A stretch of DNA of 64,000 nt, from positions 868,001 to 932,000 of the forward strand of contig DASQMX010000026.1 of assembly GCA_035645275.1 (NCBI GenBank), written 5' to 3'. This DNA comes from Paranoxybacillus sp035645275. GTDB taxonomy: Bacteria > Bacillota > Bacilli > Bacillales > Anoxybacillaceae. The notes beneath the pieces were generated by a model. It was not told the origin of the DNA, ran no database searches, and saw only the letters and a program-made list of their open reading frames with translations. Both the position numbers and the translations under genes were made by a program. How positions within the stretch are numbered: the stretch's first letter is position 1; the number at the start of each line of letters is the position of its first letter. Shown piece by piece: positions 26,512 to 35,616 of this stretch.

Positions 26512-27654
26512 CTACCTCGTCACTTCTTGTAATTTTTTAATCGCTTTTTTTATTACATCTATCGCAATTGGGATTTCCTCAAATGTGTTTTTAAATGACA
26601 AGCTGATGCGAACAGCACTTTCAGCCCGCTTTTGTTCTGCCCCCATCGCTATTAACGTTTTGCTTGGGGCTTTCTTTTTCGAAGAACAAGCAGAAGTTGT
26701 CGAAACAAAAATGTTATGTTTTGCTAATTCGTGAACAAATACTTCCGATTTTAGTCCATTTAATGAAAAGTTAATAATATGCGGAGCTGAGTGATCGATT
26801 GGCGTATTCAATTGAATATCTGGAATTGCTGACAGCTGTTCAATCCACGCTTCTTTTAACTTCATCAAATGGTCTATTTTCTCTTCATACATTTCAAGTG
26901 ACATGCGCAACGCTTTCGTCATTGCGACGATGGCTGCGACATTTTCTGTGCCGGAACGCATTTTCATTTCCTGCTCACCGCCTGCTAAAAGCGGTGATAA
27001 ATTTATTCCTTCACGAATATATAAAATTCCTGCCCCCCGTAAGCCATGAAATTTATGGGCAGACATTGTGCATAAATCGACATGTGCTTCATGAAAATGA
27101 AGCGGTACCTTGCTGACACCTTGAACATTGTCAACATGAAAAACAATTTTCGGATAATTTTTCAACAGTTTTCCAATTTCTTTAATTGGTTGAATCGAGC
27201 CAACTTCATTGTTCACGTGCATTACTGAGACAAGAATCGTATCATCCCGGATAGTTTTCACCAAATCATCAATCGTTATAAAACCTTTTTCATTAACAGG
27301 CAAGTAACTAACATCAAACCCTAATTCTTCCAGTTGTTTGCACGCTTCACTTACCGAAGGATGTTCAATAGCCGTTGTAATAATATGTTTTCCCCGGCTT
27401 TTATAGTGAAGAGCAATTCCCTTAATTGCCATATTGTTTGCTTCTGTTCCGCCTGAAGTAAAGATAATTTCGTTTGGCTTCACATGAAGCAATCTGGCAA
27501 TTTGCTCCCGCGATTGCTGAAGCAGCCGCTCCGCTTGCCGCCCCAACTCATGAAGAGATGAAGGATTACCAAAATATTTTGTCGCTACAGTAACAAATGA
27601 ATCAATTACTTCTGGAAATGGTTTTGTTGTCGCACTATTATCTAAGTAAATCAT
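26512..27654 (-). CDS. nifZ: Cysteine desulfurase NifZ (ThiI partner)
   Basis: This 380-aa class V aminotransferase releases sulfur from cysteine as a persulfide. The PLP lysine is Lys201 in MSAHKFHGLRG and the active Cys323 is in TSACSSKKK. Group-II like features and the operon with thiI identify it as NifZ. I chose the ATG at 27654, which has GGAGG 7 nt upstream; the frame could run to 27816 but its extra residues do not match the family. Confidence 0.94.
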   Translation of the reverse strand: MIYLDNSATTKPFPEVIDSFVTVATKYFGNPSSLHELGRQAERLLQQSREQIARLLHVKPNEIIFTSGGTEANNMAIKGIALHYKSRGKHIITTAIEHPSVSEACKQLEELGFDVSYLPVNEKGFITIDDLVKTIRDDTILVSVMHVNNEVGSIQPIKEIGKLLKNYPKIVFHVDNVQGVSKVPLHFHEAHVDLCTMSAHKFHGLRGAGILYIREGINLSPLLAGGEQEMKMRSGTENVAAIVAMTKALRMSLEMYEEKIDHLMKLKEAWIEQLSAIPDIQLNTPIDHSAPHIINFSLNGLKSEVFVHELAKHNIFVSTTSACSSKKKAPSKTLIAMGAEQKRAESAVRISLSFKNTFEEIPIAIDVIKKAIKKLQEVTR

Positions 27655-27833
27655 CGCTTCAGCCTCCATTAGAGACAGTAACATGCAATTTTTAATCTTA
27701 CCATAACTATTATAAAAATGAAAATTTCTTAATTCATATTCTGTCATTATTTTGCTGATTACATGTTTCATTTTTAGTAAAATAATGCTATAACTTTTTG
27801 TAGTGTCAAAAAACATCTATTTTTTATTTTTTG

Positions 27834-27848
27834 AAATATTTTAAAATT
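27834..27848 (+). promoter_or_regulatory. Weak CodY-box-like sequence upstream of brnQ
   Basis: AAATATTTTAAAATT matches the CodY consensus AATTTTCWGAAAATT at 11 of 15 positions. The surrounding region is very AT-rich, so chance matches are likely. CodY control would fit a branched-chain amino acid transporter. Confidence 0.25.
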
Positions 27849-27940
27849 AGAACTTTTGTAAAATACAACAACATTCTTATTGATTTATGGTAGTATTTAT
27901 AACGTTCTAGAAAACATATAAGGAGGACTTTTCTATCGTT

Positions 27941-29290
27941 ATGGAAACAAAGCTTTCAACCAAAGAGCAGTTCGCTATAGGTTTAATGCTTTTCGCCCTT
28001 TTCTTTGGAGCAGGAAATATGATTTTCCCGCCTGCGCTAGGACAAGCAGCAGGAGAAAACGTTTGGGTTGCAGTTGGCGGCTTTTTAATCACAGGCGTCG
28101 GTTTGCCGCTTCTTGCTGTAAGCGCTATCGCTCGCACCGGCAGCGATTTGCAAGCGCTTGCAAATCGCGCGCATCCATTATTTGGAATAATTTTTACGAT
28201 TGTCATGTATTTAGCGATCGGACCGCTTTTTGCCATCCCGCGTACAGGAACGGTTTCTTATGAAATAGGAATCATGCCTTTTCTTTCTGAAGAGTTAAAA
28301 ACAGCAAACGTTTCATTAGCGATTTATACAATTTTATACTTTGCATTAACTCTTTGGCTATCCATTAATCCATCAAAACTGGTGGATAGAATTGGAAAGG
28401 TACTAACACCGTTATTACTTGCCGGATTGTTTGTATTAATTATAAAAAGTATTGTTACTCCAATGGGAGAATTTCAAGCACCGACTGATGCATATGCACA
28501 ATCACCATTTTTTAAAGGATTTATTGATGGATACTTAACAATGGACACCATTGCAGCATTAGTGTTTGGAATTATCGTTATCAATTCTATTAAAGATAAA
28601 GGAGTTTCTAACAATAAAGCCATTTCCCACATTTGTATTAAAGCAGGAATTATCGCTGTAGCAGGGCTTGCGTTCATTTATGTGTCGCTTGCCTATATGG
28701 GGGCCTCGAGTCCAGAAGCTATCGGCTACAAAGATAATGGCGGAGCAATTGTAACTGCCGCTGCTTATCATTTATTCGGCACTGCCGGAAACGTTATTTT
28801 AGGTACTATTGTTACATTAGCGTGCTTAACAACATCCGTAGGGCTCTTGTCTTCTTGCGCCAGCTATTTTGCAAAATTAACTCCAAGCATCAGCTACAAA
28901 ACATATGCCATTATCATGAGCGTGTTTAGCACAGCTATTGCTAACGTAGGTTTAACGAATTTAATTAAATTTTCCATTCCTGTATTAATTGTTATTTACC
29001 CGTTAGCGATTGTGCTAGTTGCTTTATCATTTTTGCATGAAAAATTTAATGGGCGGAGCGAAGTGTATAGCGGAGCGCTTTTAGCAACTGGTGTTGTTAG
29101 TATCTTCGATGGATTAAATAATGCCGGAATCGATGTAAACGCTATCTTGACTATTTTCAGAAAATTTTTACCTTTCTTTTCACATGGAATCGGTTGGCTC
29201 GTTCCAGCCATTATCGGTGCTATTGCTGGATGGATTGTTTCTAAAGTAAGAAACTCAAACAGCGAAACCGCAATGAATAAAGTATCGTAA
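27941..29290 (+). CDS. braB: Branched-chain amino acid transporter BraB/BrnQ
   Basis: This 449-aa LIVCS-family symporter has about twelve membrane segments. It begins KEQFAIGLMLFALFFGAGNMIFPPALG, the family signature with the unwound helix motif FGAGN. It imports isoleucine, leucine or valine with sodium or protons. The best ribosome binding site (GGAGG, 27922-27926) is 14 nt from this ATG, which is long; an in-frame ATC at 27935 is at 8 nt. It converges on ezrA. Confidence 0.93.
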   Translation: METKLSTKEQFAIGLMLFALFFGAGNMIFPPALGQAAGENVWVAVGGFLITGVGLPLLAVSAIARTGSDLQALANRAHPLFGIIFTIVMYLAIGPLFAIPRTGTVSYEIGIMPFLSEELKTANVSLAIYTILYFALTLWLSINPSKLVDRIGKVLTPLLLAGLFVLIIKSIVTPMGEFQAPTDAYAQSPFFKGFIDGYLTMDTIAALVFGIIVINSIKDKGVSNNKAISHICIKAGIIAVAGLAFIYVSLAYMGASSPEAIGYKDNGGAIVTAAAYHLFGTAGNVILGTIVTLACLTTSVGLLSSCASYFAKLTPSISYKTYAIIMSVFSTAIANVGLTNLIKFSIPVLIVIYPLAIVLVALSFLHEKFNGRSEVYSGALLATGVVSIFDGLNNAGIDVNAILTIFRKFLPFFSHGIGWLVPAIIGAIAGWIVSKVRNSNSETAMNKVS

Positions 29291-29300
29291 GCAATAAAAA

Positions 29301-29339
29301 GAGGAGGCTGACTCAAAAGTAAAGTGTCAGCCTCCTTTT
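29301..29339. repeat. Pal-I miniature copy acting as terminator (brnQ/ezrA)
   Basis: It consists of the Pal-I left end, GAGGCTGACTCAAAAGTAAA then GTGTCAG, closed directly by CCTCCTTTTA, giving a GAGGCTGAC/GTCAGCCTC hairpin. It looks like a copy with its middle deleted. The last bases overlap the ezrA stop codon. Confidence 0.75.
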
Positions 29340-31041
29340 ATTCTTCCCTCTTCTTCTCCTGTTGCATAAGCTGTTGTATCCGCTGAAAAGCGCCAGGTTC
29401 GACTTTTTCAATGGTAGCAACCGCTTGTTCAAGAGCGAGTTCATATTCAAAGCTTCTAAACAATAATTCTGCTTCCTCTAATCCCTCGCCAACGGAACGA
29501 TAGCGGCTCCGGTAGCGATTTCCGTACTGAATAACTTTTTCCACCAGTTCAGCCTGTTCCAGCATTTCTACTGTAAAATCATACACTCGTTGCACTAAAA
29601 CCGTTGCCTCGTCCAATGTTTGATTGACTGCTTCCATGTTCAGCGGTTTTTCCTCAAGGCGCATCGCCACTCTCATCAAGCAGTCTTTCGCTTCATCTAA
29701 TTGCAGTTTATATGCTTCTGGCAGTCCAGGTAAGCGGCTTTTTTTCACTAATCTCATCGCTTCTGACAACTTTTTCTTCATTTCGTTCAGTTTTTCTCTT
29801 GCAGCTAATTCATCTTTGCGCAGCATTTGAAGCATTTCGCGAAATTGTAAATGCTGTTCCTTGACTGCTTCTACTTGTGCATCCAATTCCTCGAGTTCCT
29901 CTTTAATAAGCGAATAAGCGAACTGCTCTTCCTCCGCTTTGGCACGAACAAGTGCAAAACGCTTCAGCAATTGGCTAATTTGTTTTTCAAGCTGACGGTA
30001 CCTTTCTATCTCTTGGTGAGAAAGGTGATAACTTTGCTGCACAAATAACGTTTCTTCTTTTGTTTCTTTTGTTTCATCACTCAAACTGTAAAGCTTTTCT
30101 TCAATATTGTTCATTTCTTCCTTTACATATTGATACGCTTGCACTTCTTTTTCTAACAAATCGTACAACGTTTCGATATCTTCTTTTACTTCAAGAATTC
30201 CGCTTTTTGCCCCTTCTACTTCCAATTCAGCAATCATTTCCATATATTGCGCGACTTTTTGCCGCTTTGACTCAATTTCTTTCTCTACTTGAATATGTTC
30301 AAGAATATAACCTTGCTCAAGCATTTCTTGATATCCTTCTAAAATTTCTACAAATTGAGCTGGAATGACAGTTTGACATTCTGCTAATAATTCCGGAATA
30401 TCTTCGAGCATTTGCGACAGTGCGTTTAATTCATTTCTTAAAGACAGGACAACTTCTCTTGCATCCAAGTAATCCCCAGATTTCGTCAGTTCTTCAAACG
30501 ATTGAAACTTTCCTTTCATCTCTTCCACTTTTTGTTCCAGTTTTTGCCCAGCTTGACCAAATGTGTGACGATGAGCTAAAAGCGTCTTTTTTACATTTCG
30601 ATATATCTCTTTTAACTCTTCGATTTCGGTGCGATTTTTTTCCTCGCTTCCAACCAGCTCCTGCAACTCTTGGAGAATGATTTGAATCTCTTCTTCCGCT
30701 TTACGCAGCATTTGCTCTACTTGGCGCATCATTTCTTTTACTTGTTTGTAACGATGTTTATCTAAAGCTTCTTCAATATCAAACAATTTTTCTTCAATGT
30801 CTGGCAGTTGAGAACCAACAATTTCATCCCAGCTATTTCGCCACCGTTCAAACAATTCTTCCGTTTGTCCAGTCATATTTAATTGCTTTACTTTTGAAAG
30901 TTCATCAGTAACCGGTCGGTTCATAATCGCCATTTTCCATGACTCTAAACGTTCAATTTCTTGGTACAGCTTTTTACGGTACATATAAATATATATCATT
31001 ACTCCTGTAATAAGGAGCAAAATGAACATTGCAAATTCCAT
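29338..31041 (-). CDS. ezrA: Septation ring formation regulator EzrA
   Basis: EzrA (567 aa) inhibits aberrant FtsZ rings and connects the divisome to cell wall synthesis. One N-terminal membrane helix (residues 4-21) is followed by a very long charged, spectrin-like coiled-coil region, as in B. subtilis EzrA (562 aa). GAGGGGG lies upstream of the ATG. It is divergent from hisJ. Confidence 0.95.
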   Translation of the reverse strand: MEFAMFILLLITGVMIYIYMYRKKLYQEIERLESWKMAIMNRPVTDELSKVKQLNMTGQTEELFERWRNSWDEIVGSQLPDIEEKLFDIEEALDKHRYKQVKEMMRQVEQMLRKAEEEIQIILQELQELVGSEEKNRTEIEELKEIYRNVKKTLLAHRHTFGQAGQKLEQKVEEMKGKFQSFEELTKSGDYLDAREVVLSLRNELNALSQMLEDIPELLAECQTVIPAQFVEILEGYQEMLEQGYILEHIQVEKEIESKRQKVAQYMEMIAELEVEGAKSGILEVKEDIETLYDLLEKEVQAYQYVKEEMNNIEEKLYSLSDETKETKEETLFVQQSYHLSHQEIERYRQLEKQISQLLKRFALVRAKAEEEQFAYSLIKEELEELDAQVEAVKEQHLQFREMLQMLRKDELAAREKLNEMKKKLSEAMRLVKKSRLPGLPEAYKLQLDEAKDCLMRVAMRLEEKPLNMEAVNQTLDEATVLVQRVYDFTVEMLEQAELVEKVIQYGNRYRSRYRSVGEGLEEAELLFRSFEYELALEQAVATIEKVEPGAFQRIQQLMQQEKKREE

Positions 31042-31248
31042 AATGAGCCCCCTCGTACCCCAATTAGTGAATAAATGAAGATGGTTGCTTTAGAAGGCAA
31101 AAAACCAAACAGATTAATGTTTTTTCAATGTTTTTATGATACCATGTTAACGACGTTTTTTGAGCAAAATTTTTAATTTTTTTTACAGAAATCTGCAATT
31201 TTTTATCTAAAATCGAAAATAAGATGAAGCGTTAAGGAGGAATTTAGT

Positions 31249-32052
31249 TTGAAAGACGGACATATTCATACCCCTTTTTGTCCTCATGGAAGCAAAGATT
31301 CATTTGAACAATACATTGAGAGAGCCATTGAGCTAGGTTATACAGAAATTTCTTTTACCGAACATGCGCCGCTGCCGCTAACATTTACCGATCCTACTCC
31401 TAACCAAGACAGCGCGATGAAAATGAGCGATTTAGACAACTATTTATTTACTGTAAATGAACTAAAAAAACAATATGCAAACGATATTACCATTAATGTT
31501 GGACTAGAAATTGATTTTATTATCGGATATGAAGACGAAACCGCCCGCATGTTGGAAGAAATAGGTTCTCATTTAGATGACAGCATTTTATCGGTCCATT
31601 TTTTAAACTACAATAATGAATATTTTTGTTTAGATTACAGCTCGGAAATGTTTGCAAAAATCGTTCATACATTCGGCTCTGTCACCTCTGTATATGAAAC
31701 ATATTACAATACTTTGCTGCGCGCCGTAACGGCTAATCTTGGACGACACAAGCCAAAACGAATCGGCCATATTACACTCATTCATAAATTTCAAAAAAAA
31801 TTTCCTTGTCTTAAGCCAATGAATGACCACATTATTCATATTCTTAACGAAATGAAAAAGCACGATTTAGAAATCGACTATAACGGAGCAGGAGTCAATA
31901 AACCTCTTTGTCAGGAGCCTTATCCACCGAACTGGGTAATTAAAGAAGCGATAGAGCGCAACATTCGCATTGTTTACGGTTCTGATGCTCATTGCGCCAA
32001 GGATTTACATCAAGGAATGGATATGATGATGAAAGAAGCGCTTTCTATTTGA
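31249..32052 (+). CDS. hisJ: Histidinol-phosphatase (PHP family) HisJ
   Basis: HisJ removes phosphate from histidinol phosphate in histidine synthesis. The 267-aa PHP-domain protein shows metal ligands in KDGHIHTPFCPHG, FTEHAPLP and YGSDAHCAKD. It starts with TTG at 31249, 8 nt after AAGGAGG. The rest of the his operon is elsewhere, as in B. subtilis, where hisJ is also beside ezrA. Confidence 0.94.
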   Translation: MKDGHIHTPFCPHGSKDSFEQYIERAIELGYTEISFTEHAPLPLTFTDPTPNQDSAMKMSDLDNYLFTVNELKKQYANDITINVGLEIDFIIGYEDETARMLEEIGSHLDDSILSVHFLNYNNEYFCLDYSSEMFAKIVHTFGSVTSVYETYYNTLLRAVTANLGRHKPKRIGHITLIHKFQKKFPCLKPMNDHIIHILNEMKKHDLEIDYNGAGVNKPLCQEPYPPNWVIKEAIERNIRIVYGSDAHCAKDLHQGMDMMMKEALSI

Positions 32053-32132
32053 CATCGCTCGTTAATCCTCATAAAATAAGCGATAATTCCACTCAGTTTT
32101 CTATTAAATAAAATGAACGGGAGGAGACATCG

Positions 32133-32615
32133 TTGTTTCACGCTGTGCAATATAATGGTACAAGAGAAGAAAATTATGAATTAGTGATTAAACAGCTGAA
32201 AGCACTGATTGAAGGGGAAACGAATTTCATCGCTAACTTGGCGAACGCTGCAGCATTATTAAATCAATTTCTTGACAATATTAATTGGGTCGGGTTCTAC
32301 ATAACTGATGGCAATGAACTTATATTAGGTCCGTTTCAAGGGCTGCCGGCATGCGTCAGAATTCCGTTTGGCAAAGGAGTATGCGGAACAGCGGCAAAGA
32401 ATAAAAAAACAGAAATCGTTCCGGACGTGCATCTTTTCCCGGGCCATATTGCTTGTGACGCAGCTTCTCAATCAGAAATCGTTGTACCAATGATAAAAAA
32501 TGGAAATGTGATCGGTGTATTAGATATCGATAGTCCGATCAAAAACCGTTTTGATGAAATCGACCAAAAGTATTTAGAAAAATTTGTAGAAACGCTTGTA
32601 GCCTCAATTGACTAA
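32133..32615 (+). CDS. ytsP: GAF-domain free methionine-R-sulfoxide reductase YtsP
   Basis: This 160-aa single GAF domain reduces free methionine-(R)-sulfoxide. The three conserved cysteines Cys74 (LPACVRIPFG), Cys84 (KGVCGTAA) and Cys108 (HIACDAAS) match the active site of fRMsr enzymes. NWVGFYI and VIGVLDIDSP are typical. The start is TTG at 32133 after GGGAGGAG. It faces dgcP with a shared terminator, and the adjacency of ytsP and dgcP is conserved. Confidence 0.92.
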   Translation: MFHAVQYNGTREENYELVIKQLKALIEGETNFIANLANAAALLNQFLDNINWVGFYITDGNELILGPFQGLPACVRIPFGKGVCGTAAKNKKTEIVPDVHLFPGHIACDAASQSEIVVPMIKNGNVIGVLDIDSPIKNRFDEIDQKYLEKFVETLVASID

Positions 32616-32624
32616 CCGCTCGAT

Positions 32625-32662
32625 AAGAAAAGGAATCCTTCAAGAAAAGGATTCCTTTTCTT
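32625..32662. terminator. Bidirectional terminator ytsP/dgcP
   Basis: AAGAAAAGGAATCC pairs with GGATTCCTTTTCTT over 14 bp. It ends at the dgcP stop codon. Confidence 0.85.
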
Positions 32663-34529
32663 ACACTTTATATTGATGTTGATAATCTTTAACAACTACA
32701 CAGTTTTTCCCTGTTTTCTTCGCAGCATATAACGCTTCATCCGCACGTTTAAATAATTCTCTCATAGAATCTTTCCGATTTTTCTTCCAATAAGAAACAC
32801 CGCATGAAATAGTAACTTGCGGATTCGTTTGTTTGCGAACTTTTTCAACAAGACGATTGGCAACTGAAATCCCGACAGTAAGAGATGCACGCGGAAGATA
32901 GACAGCTAATTCTTCACCGCCCCAGCGAGCCCCTATATCGCTCTCGCGAATATTGGCTTTAATGACGTTTGCCACTTGAATAAGAACTTCATCACCTACT
33001 TGATGTCCATATGTATCATTAATCGTTTTAAAGTTATCAATATCAATCAAAATAAAGGAGCCATAACTATCCTGCTGCATCGAACGAGTAATTTGTTCGT
33101 CTAGATAGTGACGAGCATATAAGTTGGTGAGACGGTCGGTTACAACAAGACGTTCTAACTCTTCACGCAACATCGCATTCGTAAACACTAACGTTGAATG
33201 ATGGATTAACGATTGAAGGAGTTTATACATTTCAAAAGTAAAATAATATGGCTCCCGGTGCAGCACGATGGCAATTCCTTTCAACACGCTGCTCTGTACC
33301 ATTGGAACGGCCATTAATGAACGAAATGCCGGAACGAATGACGGAGAATTAATTTTTACATTGCCCAAAAATACAATTTCTCTCTCGTTTTTAATTCGCT
33401 TTACAGCAAAATCGATATAGTTCTTCGATTCAGATGAATGGAAAAAAGGAGTGCTTCCTGGCAATACTCTTTTTCGCTGCTCATCAAACAGTAAAAAACC
33501 AACTTCCTCGGCTCCAAAAGATCGTTTAATTTGCTCCACCATAAATTCTATTGCCTCTTGAAAGCGTAAGTTCGTATTTAACCGATGCATCGTTTCATTA
33601 ATGAGCTGTAAATCCGCAATTAAACGCTTTGACTGTTCATATAATTTGGCATTTTCAAGAGCACTTCCAGCCGTATTAGCTAGTAAAGCAATAAAATTAA
33701 TTTCATTTTTTGGAAACATTTTTATATGAGGGGCAATGATTTCAAGCACTCCGTAAACTCCTTGTACTCCTTTAATAGGAGCATATATAATCGAGCCTTG
33801 CGATTTAATAGAGTCTTCAATCTGAATTTGTCCAGTCACATACGCCTGCATAGCTGGCATGTTTTCCTCATCGCCTTCAAAAGCTAACAATTTAATCGGC
33901 AAGTTATCATGATTGTAATTGTCATGGGACAAAAGTAAGTGGAAAGTAAATGATGGATATACTTCTTGTAAAGTACGTATAACTTCTTCCAATACATTGT
34001 TTATTTTCATTGAAGCATGGATTTTGGCAGTGAGTCGATGCAAGCGTTCATATCTTTTTTCTTCACTTAAGCCGCGCGAAAGATTTTTCATTTTGTCAAA
34101 AAGCAAGATACAATCTTCTCTGATTTTTAAAAGGAACTTTTCGCTGAAACGCTCATTTTCATTGTGGATGAGTTGCAGCACCCCTAACAATTCATCCGAT
34201 GTCCGAAGTAATAGTTCAACTGTTATACCTGACGGACTTTCTCTAATGTTGAGAGGAAGTTCTGCGCCATTTTCCGACTTGAAAACATCATAAGAAATGG
34301 TGGAGTTTATTAAATGTTCTCTCTCCGCAGTGGTTACTTCGAGGAAAAAAACATTTTTTAAAGGATCAAACATAAAAAAAGAAACTTCTTTTACCATAAG
34401 TTCCTGTTTTATAAGAAGCAGCAAATTCAGTATTACTTGTGAAAATTCCTCATAATCGTTATACGTAAGGAACCAATCAAAAAATTTTTCCTTAAAGGTT
34501 TGATACAATTTTCCTTCGCGAACTCCCAT
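32661..34529 (-). CDS. dgcP: Diguanylate cyclase DgcP (YtrP), GAF-GAF-GGDEF
   Basis: The 622-aa protein has an N-terminal alpha/beta sensor region, two GAF-like domains (about 165-310 and 320-450) and a C-terminal GGDEF domain. The active loop reads RWGGEEL, so the last position is Leu rather than the canonical Phe. RESD five residues earlier is a complete inhibitory I-site. DNFKTINDTYGHQVGD is conserved. It makes c-di-GMP if the Leu is tolerated. I chose the ATG at 34529, 8 nt after GGTGA; a GTG at 34541 is possible. Confidence 0.9.
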   Translation of the reverse strand: MGVREGKLYQTFKEKFFDWFLTYNDYEEFSQVILNLLLLIKQELMVKEVSFFMFDPLKNVFFLEVTTAEREHLINSTISYDVFKSENGAELPLNIRESPSGITVELLLRTSDELLGVLQLIHNENERFSEKFLLKIREDCILLFDKMKNLSRGLSEEKRYERLHRLTAKIHASMKINNVLEEVIRTLQEVYPSFTFHLLLSHDNYNHDNLPIKLLAFEGDEENMPAMQAYVTGQIQIEDSIKSQGSIIYAPIKGVQGVYGVLEIIAPHIKMFPKNEINFIALLANTAGSALENAKLYEQSKRLIADLQLINETMHRLNTNLRFQEAIEFMVEQIKRSFGAEEVGFLLFDEQRKRVLPGSTPFFHSSESKNYIDFAVKRIKNEREIVFLGNVKINSPSFVPAFRSLMAVPMVQSSVLKGIAIVLHREPYYFTFEMYKLLQSLIHHSTLVFTNAMLREELERLVVTDRLTNLYARHYLDEQITRSMQQDSYGSFILIDIDNFKTINDTYGHQVGDEVLIQVANVIKANIRESDIGARWGGEELAVYLPRASLTVGISVANRLVEKVRKQTNPQVTISCGVSYWKKNRKDSMRELFKRADEALYAAKKTGKNCVVVKDYQHQYKV

Positions 34530-34692
34530 GTTCCGATTCACCCACGCTCATCTTTTACTTCTTTACCCCTAATATCAACCACAGTAAATTATCACTTTAT
34601 CCAATATTTAGAAAACAAAATTTTTTCAAATTATCTTTTTAATTATATCATACAAACGATAGTGAATAAAAAAGTTTTTTAAAGATAAAATA

Positions 34693-34721
34693 TTGACTTT
34701 AAATAGGAAAAATCATATAAT
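34693..34721 (+). promoter_or_regulatory. Strong sigma-A promoter of rpsD
   Basis: TTGACT (34693-34698) and TATAAT (34716-34721) are exactly 17 bp apart. Confidence 0.85.
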
Positions 34722-34728
34722 AGCCTTT

Positions 34729-34900
34729 GTGTAAAATATAGCAGCCTATGTGATCACATTTATGGGTTCATTTTGTTCCTCTTGATAAAGAGGTGTATCG
34801 TGTAACTCTTAGCTGCTAGAGCGAGGATACATGAAAACAAAATGACCATAATTGTTGATGCACGTCTGCTTTTATTTTACCCAAAATAAAAGCAAAAAGG
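34729..34900 (+). promoter_or_regulatory. Structured rpsD leader (S4 autoregulatory region)
   Basis: The roughly 180-nt leader folds into a long stem, TCATTTTGTT (34768-34777) with AACAAAATGA (34836-34845), enclosing CCTCTT/AAGAGG and GTATC/GATAC helices. An 11-bp hairpin, GCTTTTATTTT/AAAATAAAAGC (34868-34893), lies directly before the ribosome binding site. In B. subtilis the rpsD leader is the binding site for S4 feedback control; the same role here is inferred. Confidence 0.7.
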
Positions 34901-34910
34901 AGGAGCATTT

Positions 34911-35513
34911 ATGGCTCGTTACACAGGTCCAATGTGGAAACTTTCCCGCCGTCTTGGTATCTCATTAAGCGGCACAGGTAAAGAGTTACAAAAACGTCCT
35001 TACCCACCAGGTCAGCATGGTCCAGGTCAACGCAAAAAACTTTCTGAATACGGTTTACAATTACAAGAAAAACAAAAGCTTCGCCATATGTACGGTGTAA
35101 ACGAACGTCAATTCCGCAAAACGTTCGATGAAGCTGGCAAAATGCCTGGTAAACACGGCGAAAACTTCATGATTCTTCTTGAGTCTCGCTTAGACAATCT
35201 TGTTTACCGTTTAGGTTTTGCACGCACTCGCCGTCAAGCTCGTCAATTAGTAAACCATGGTCACATTTTAGTTGATGGCAATCGCGTTGATATCCCATCT
35301 TATCGCGTAAAACCTGGCCAAACAATTTCTGTTCGTGAAAAATCTCGTAACCTTCAAGTGATTAAAGAAGCGCTTGAAGCAAACAACTTTGTACCTGACT
35401 ACTTAACACTTGATGCTGACAAATTAGAAGGTACTTACACTCGTTTACCTGAACGTTCTGAGTTACCAGCTGAAATTAACGAGGCATTAATCGTTGAGTT
35501 CTACTCTCGTTAA
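34911..35513 (+). CDS. rpsD: 30S ribosomal protein S4
   Basis: S4 is a primary 16S rRNA-binding protein that starts 30S assembly and controls its own synthesis. The 200-aa protein has the N-terminal ARYTGPMWKLSRRLG and an S4 RNA-binding domain (LESRLDNLVYRLGFARTRRQARQLVNHGHI). This copy has no zinc-binding cysteines. AAAGGAGGAGC is a strong site. Codon use is typical of highly expressed genes. It is monocistronic with its own promoter and terminator. Confidence 0.98.
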   Translation: MARYTGPMWKLSRRLGISLSGTGKELQKRPYPPGQHGPGQRKKLSEYGLQLQEKQKLRHMYGVNERQFRKTFDEAGKMPGKHGENFMILLESRLDNLVYRLGFARTRRQARQLVNHGHILVDGNRVDIPSYRVKPGQTISVREKSRNLQVIKEALEANNFVPDYLTLDADKLEGTYTRLPERSELPAEINEALIVEFYSR

Positions 35514-35517
35514 TCTT

Positions 35518-35552
35518 AAAAACCCTCTGGATTGCCAGAGGGTTTTATTTTT
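35518..35552 (+). terminator. Terminator of rpsD
   Basis: AACCCTCTGG-ATTG-CCAGAGGGTT is followed by TTATTTTTT. Confidence 0.9.
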
Positions 35553-35559
35553 TCGAAAA

Positions 35560-35600
35560 GAGGCTGCCTCAAATGGGAAGACTCTTCTGAAGCAGCCTCT
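35560..35600. repeat. Pal-I miniature copy between rpsD and tyrS
   Basis: GAGGCTGCCTCAAA...TTCTGAAGCAGCCTC keeps only the outer arms and a short loop. It lies between convergent genes, after the rpsD terminator and before the tyrS stop codon. Confidence 0.65.
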
Positions 35601-35616
35601 ACAATTACAATAAAGA

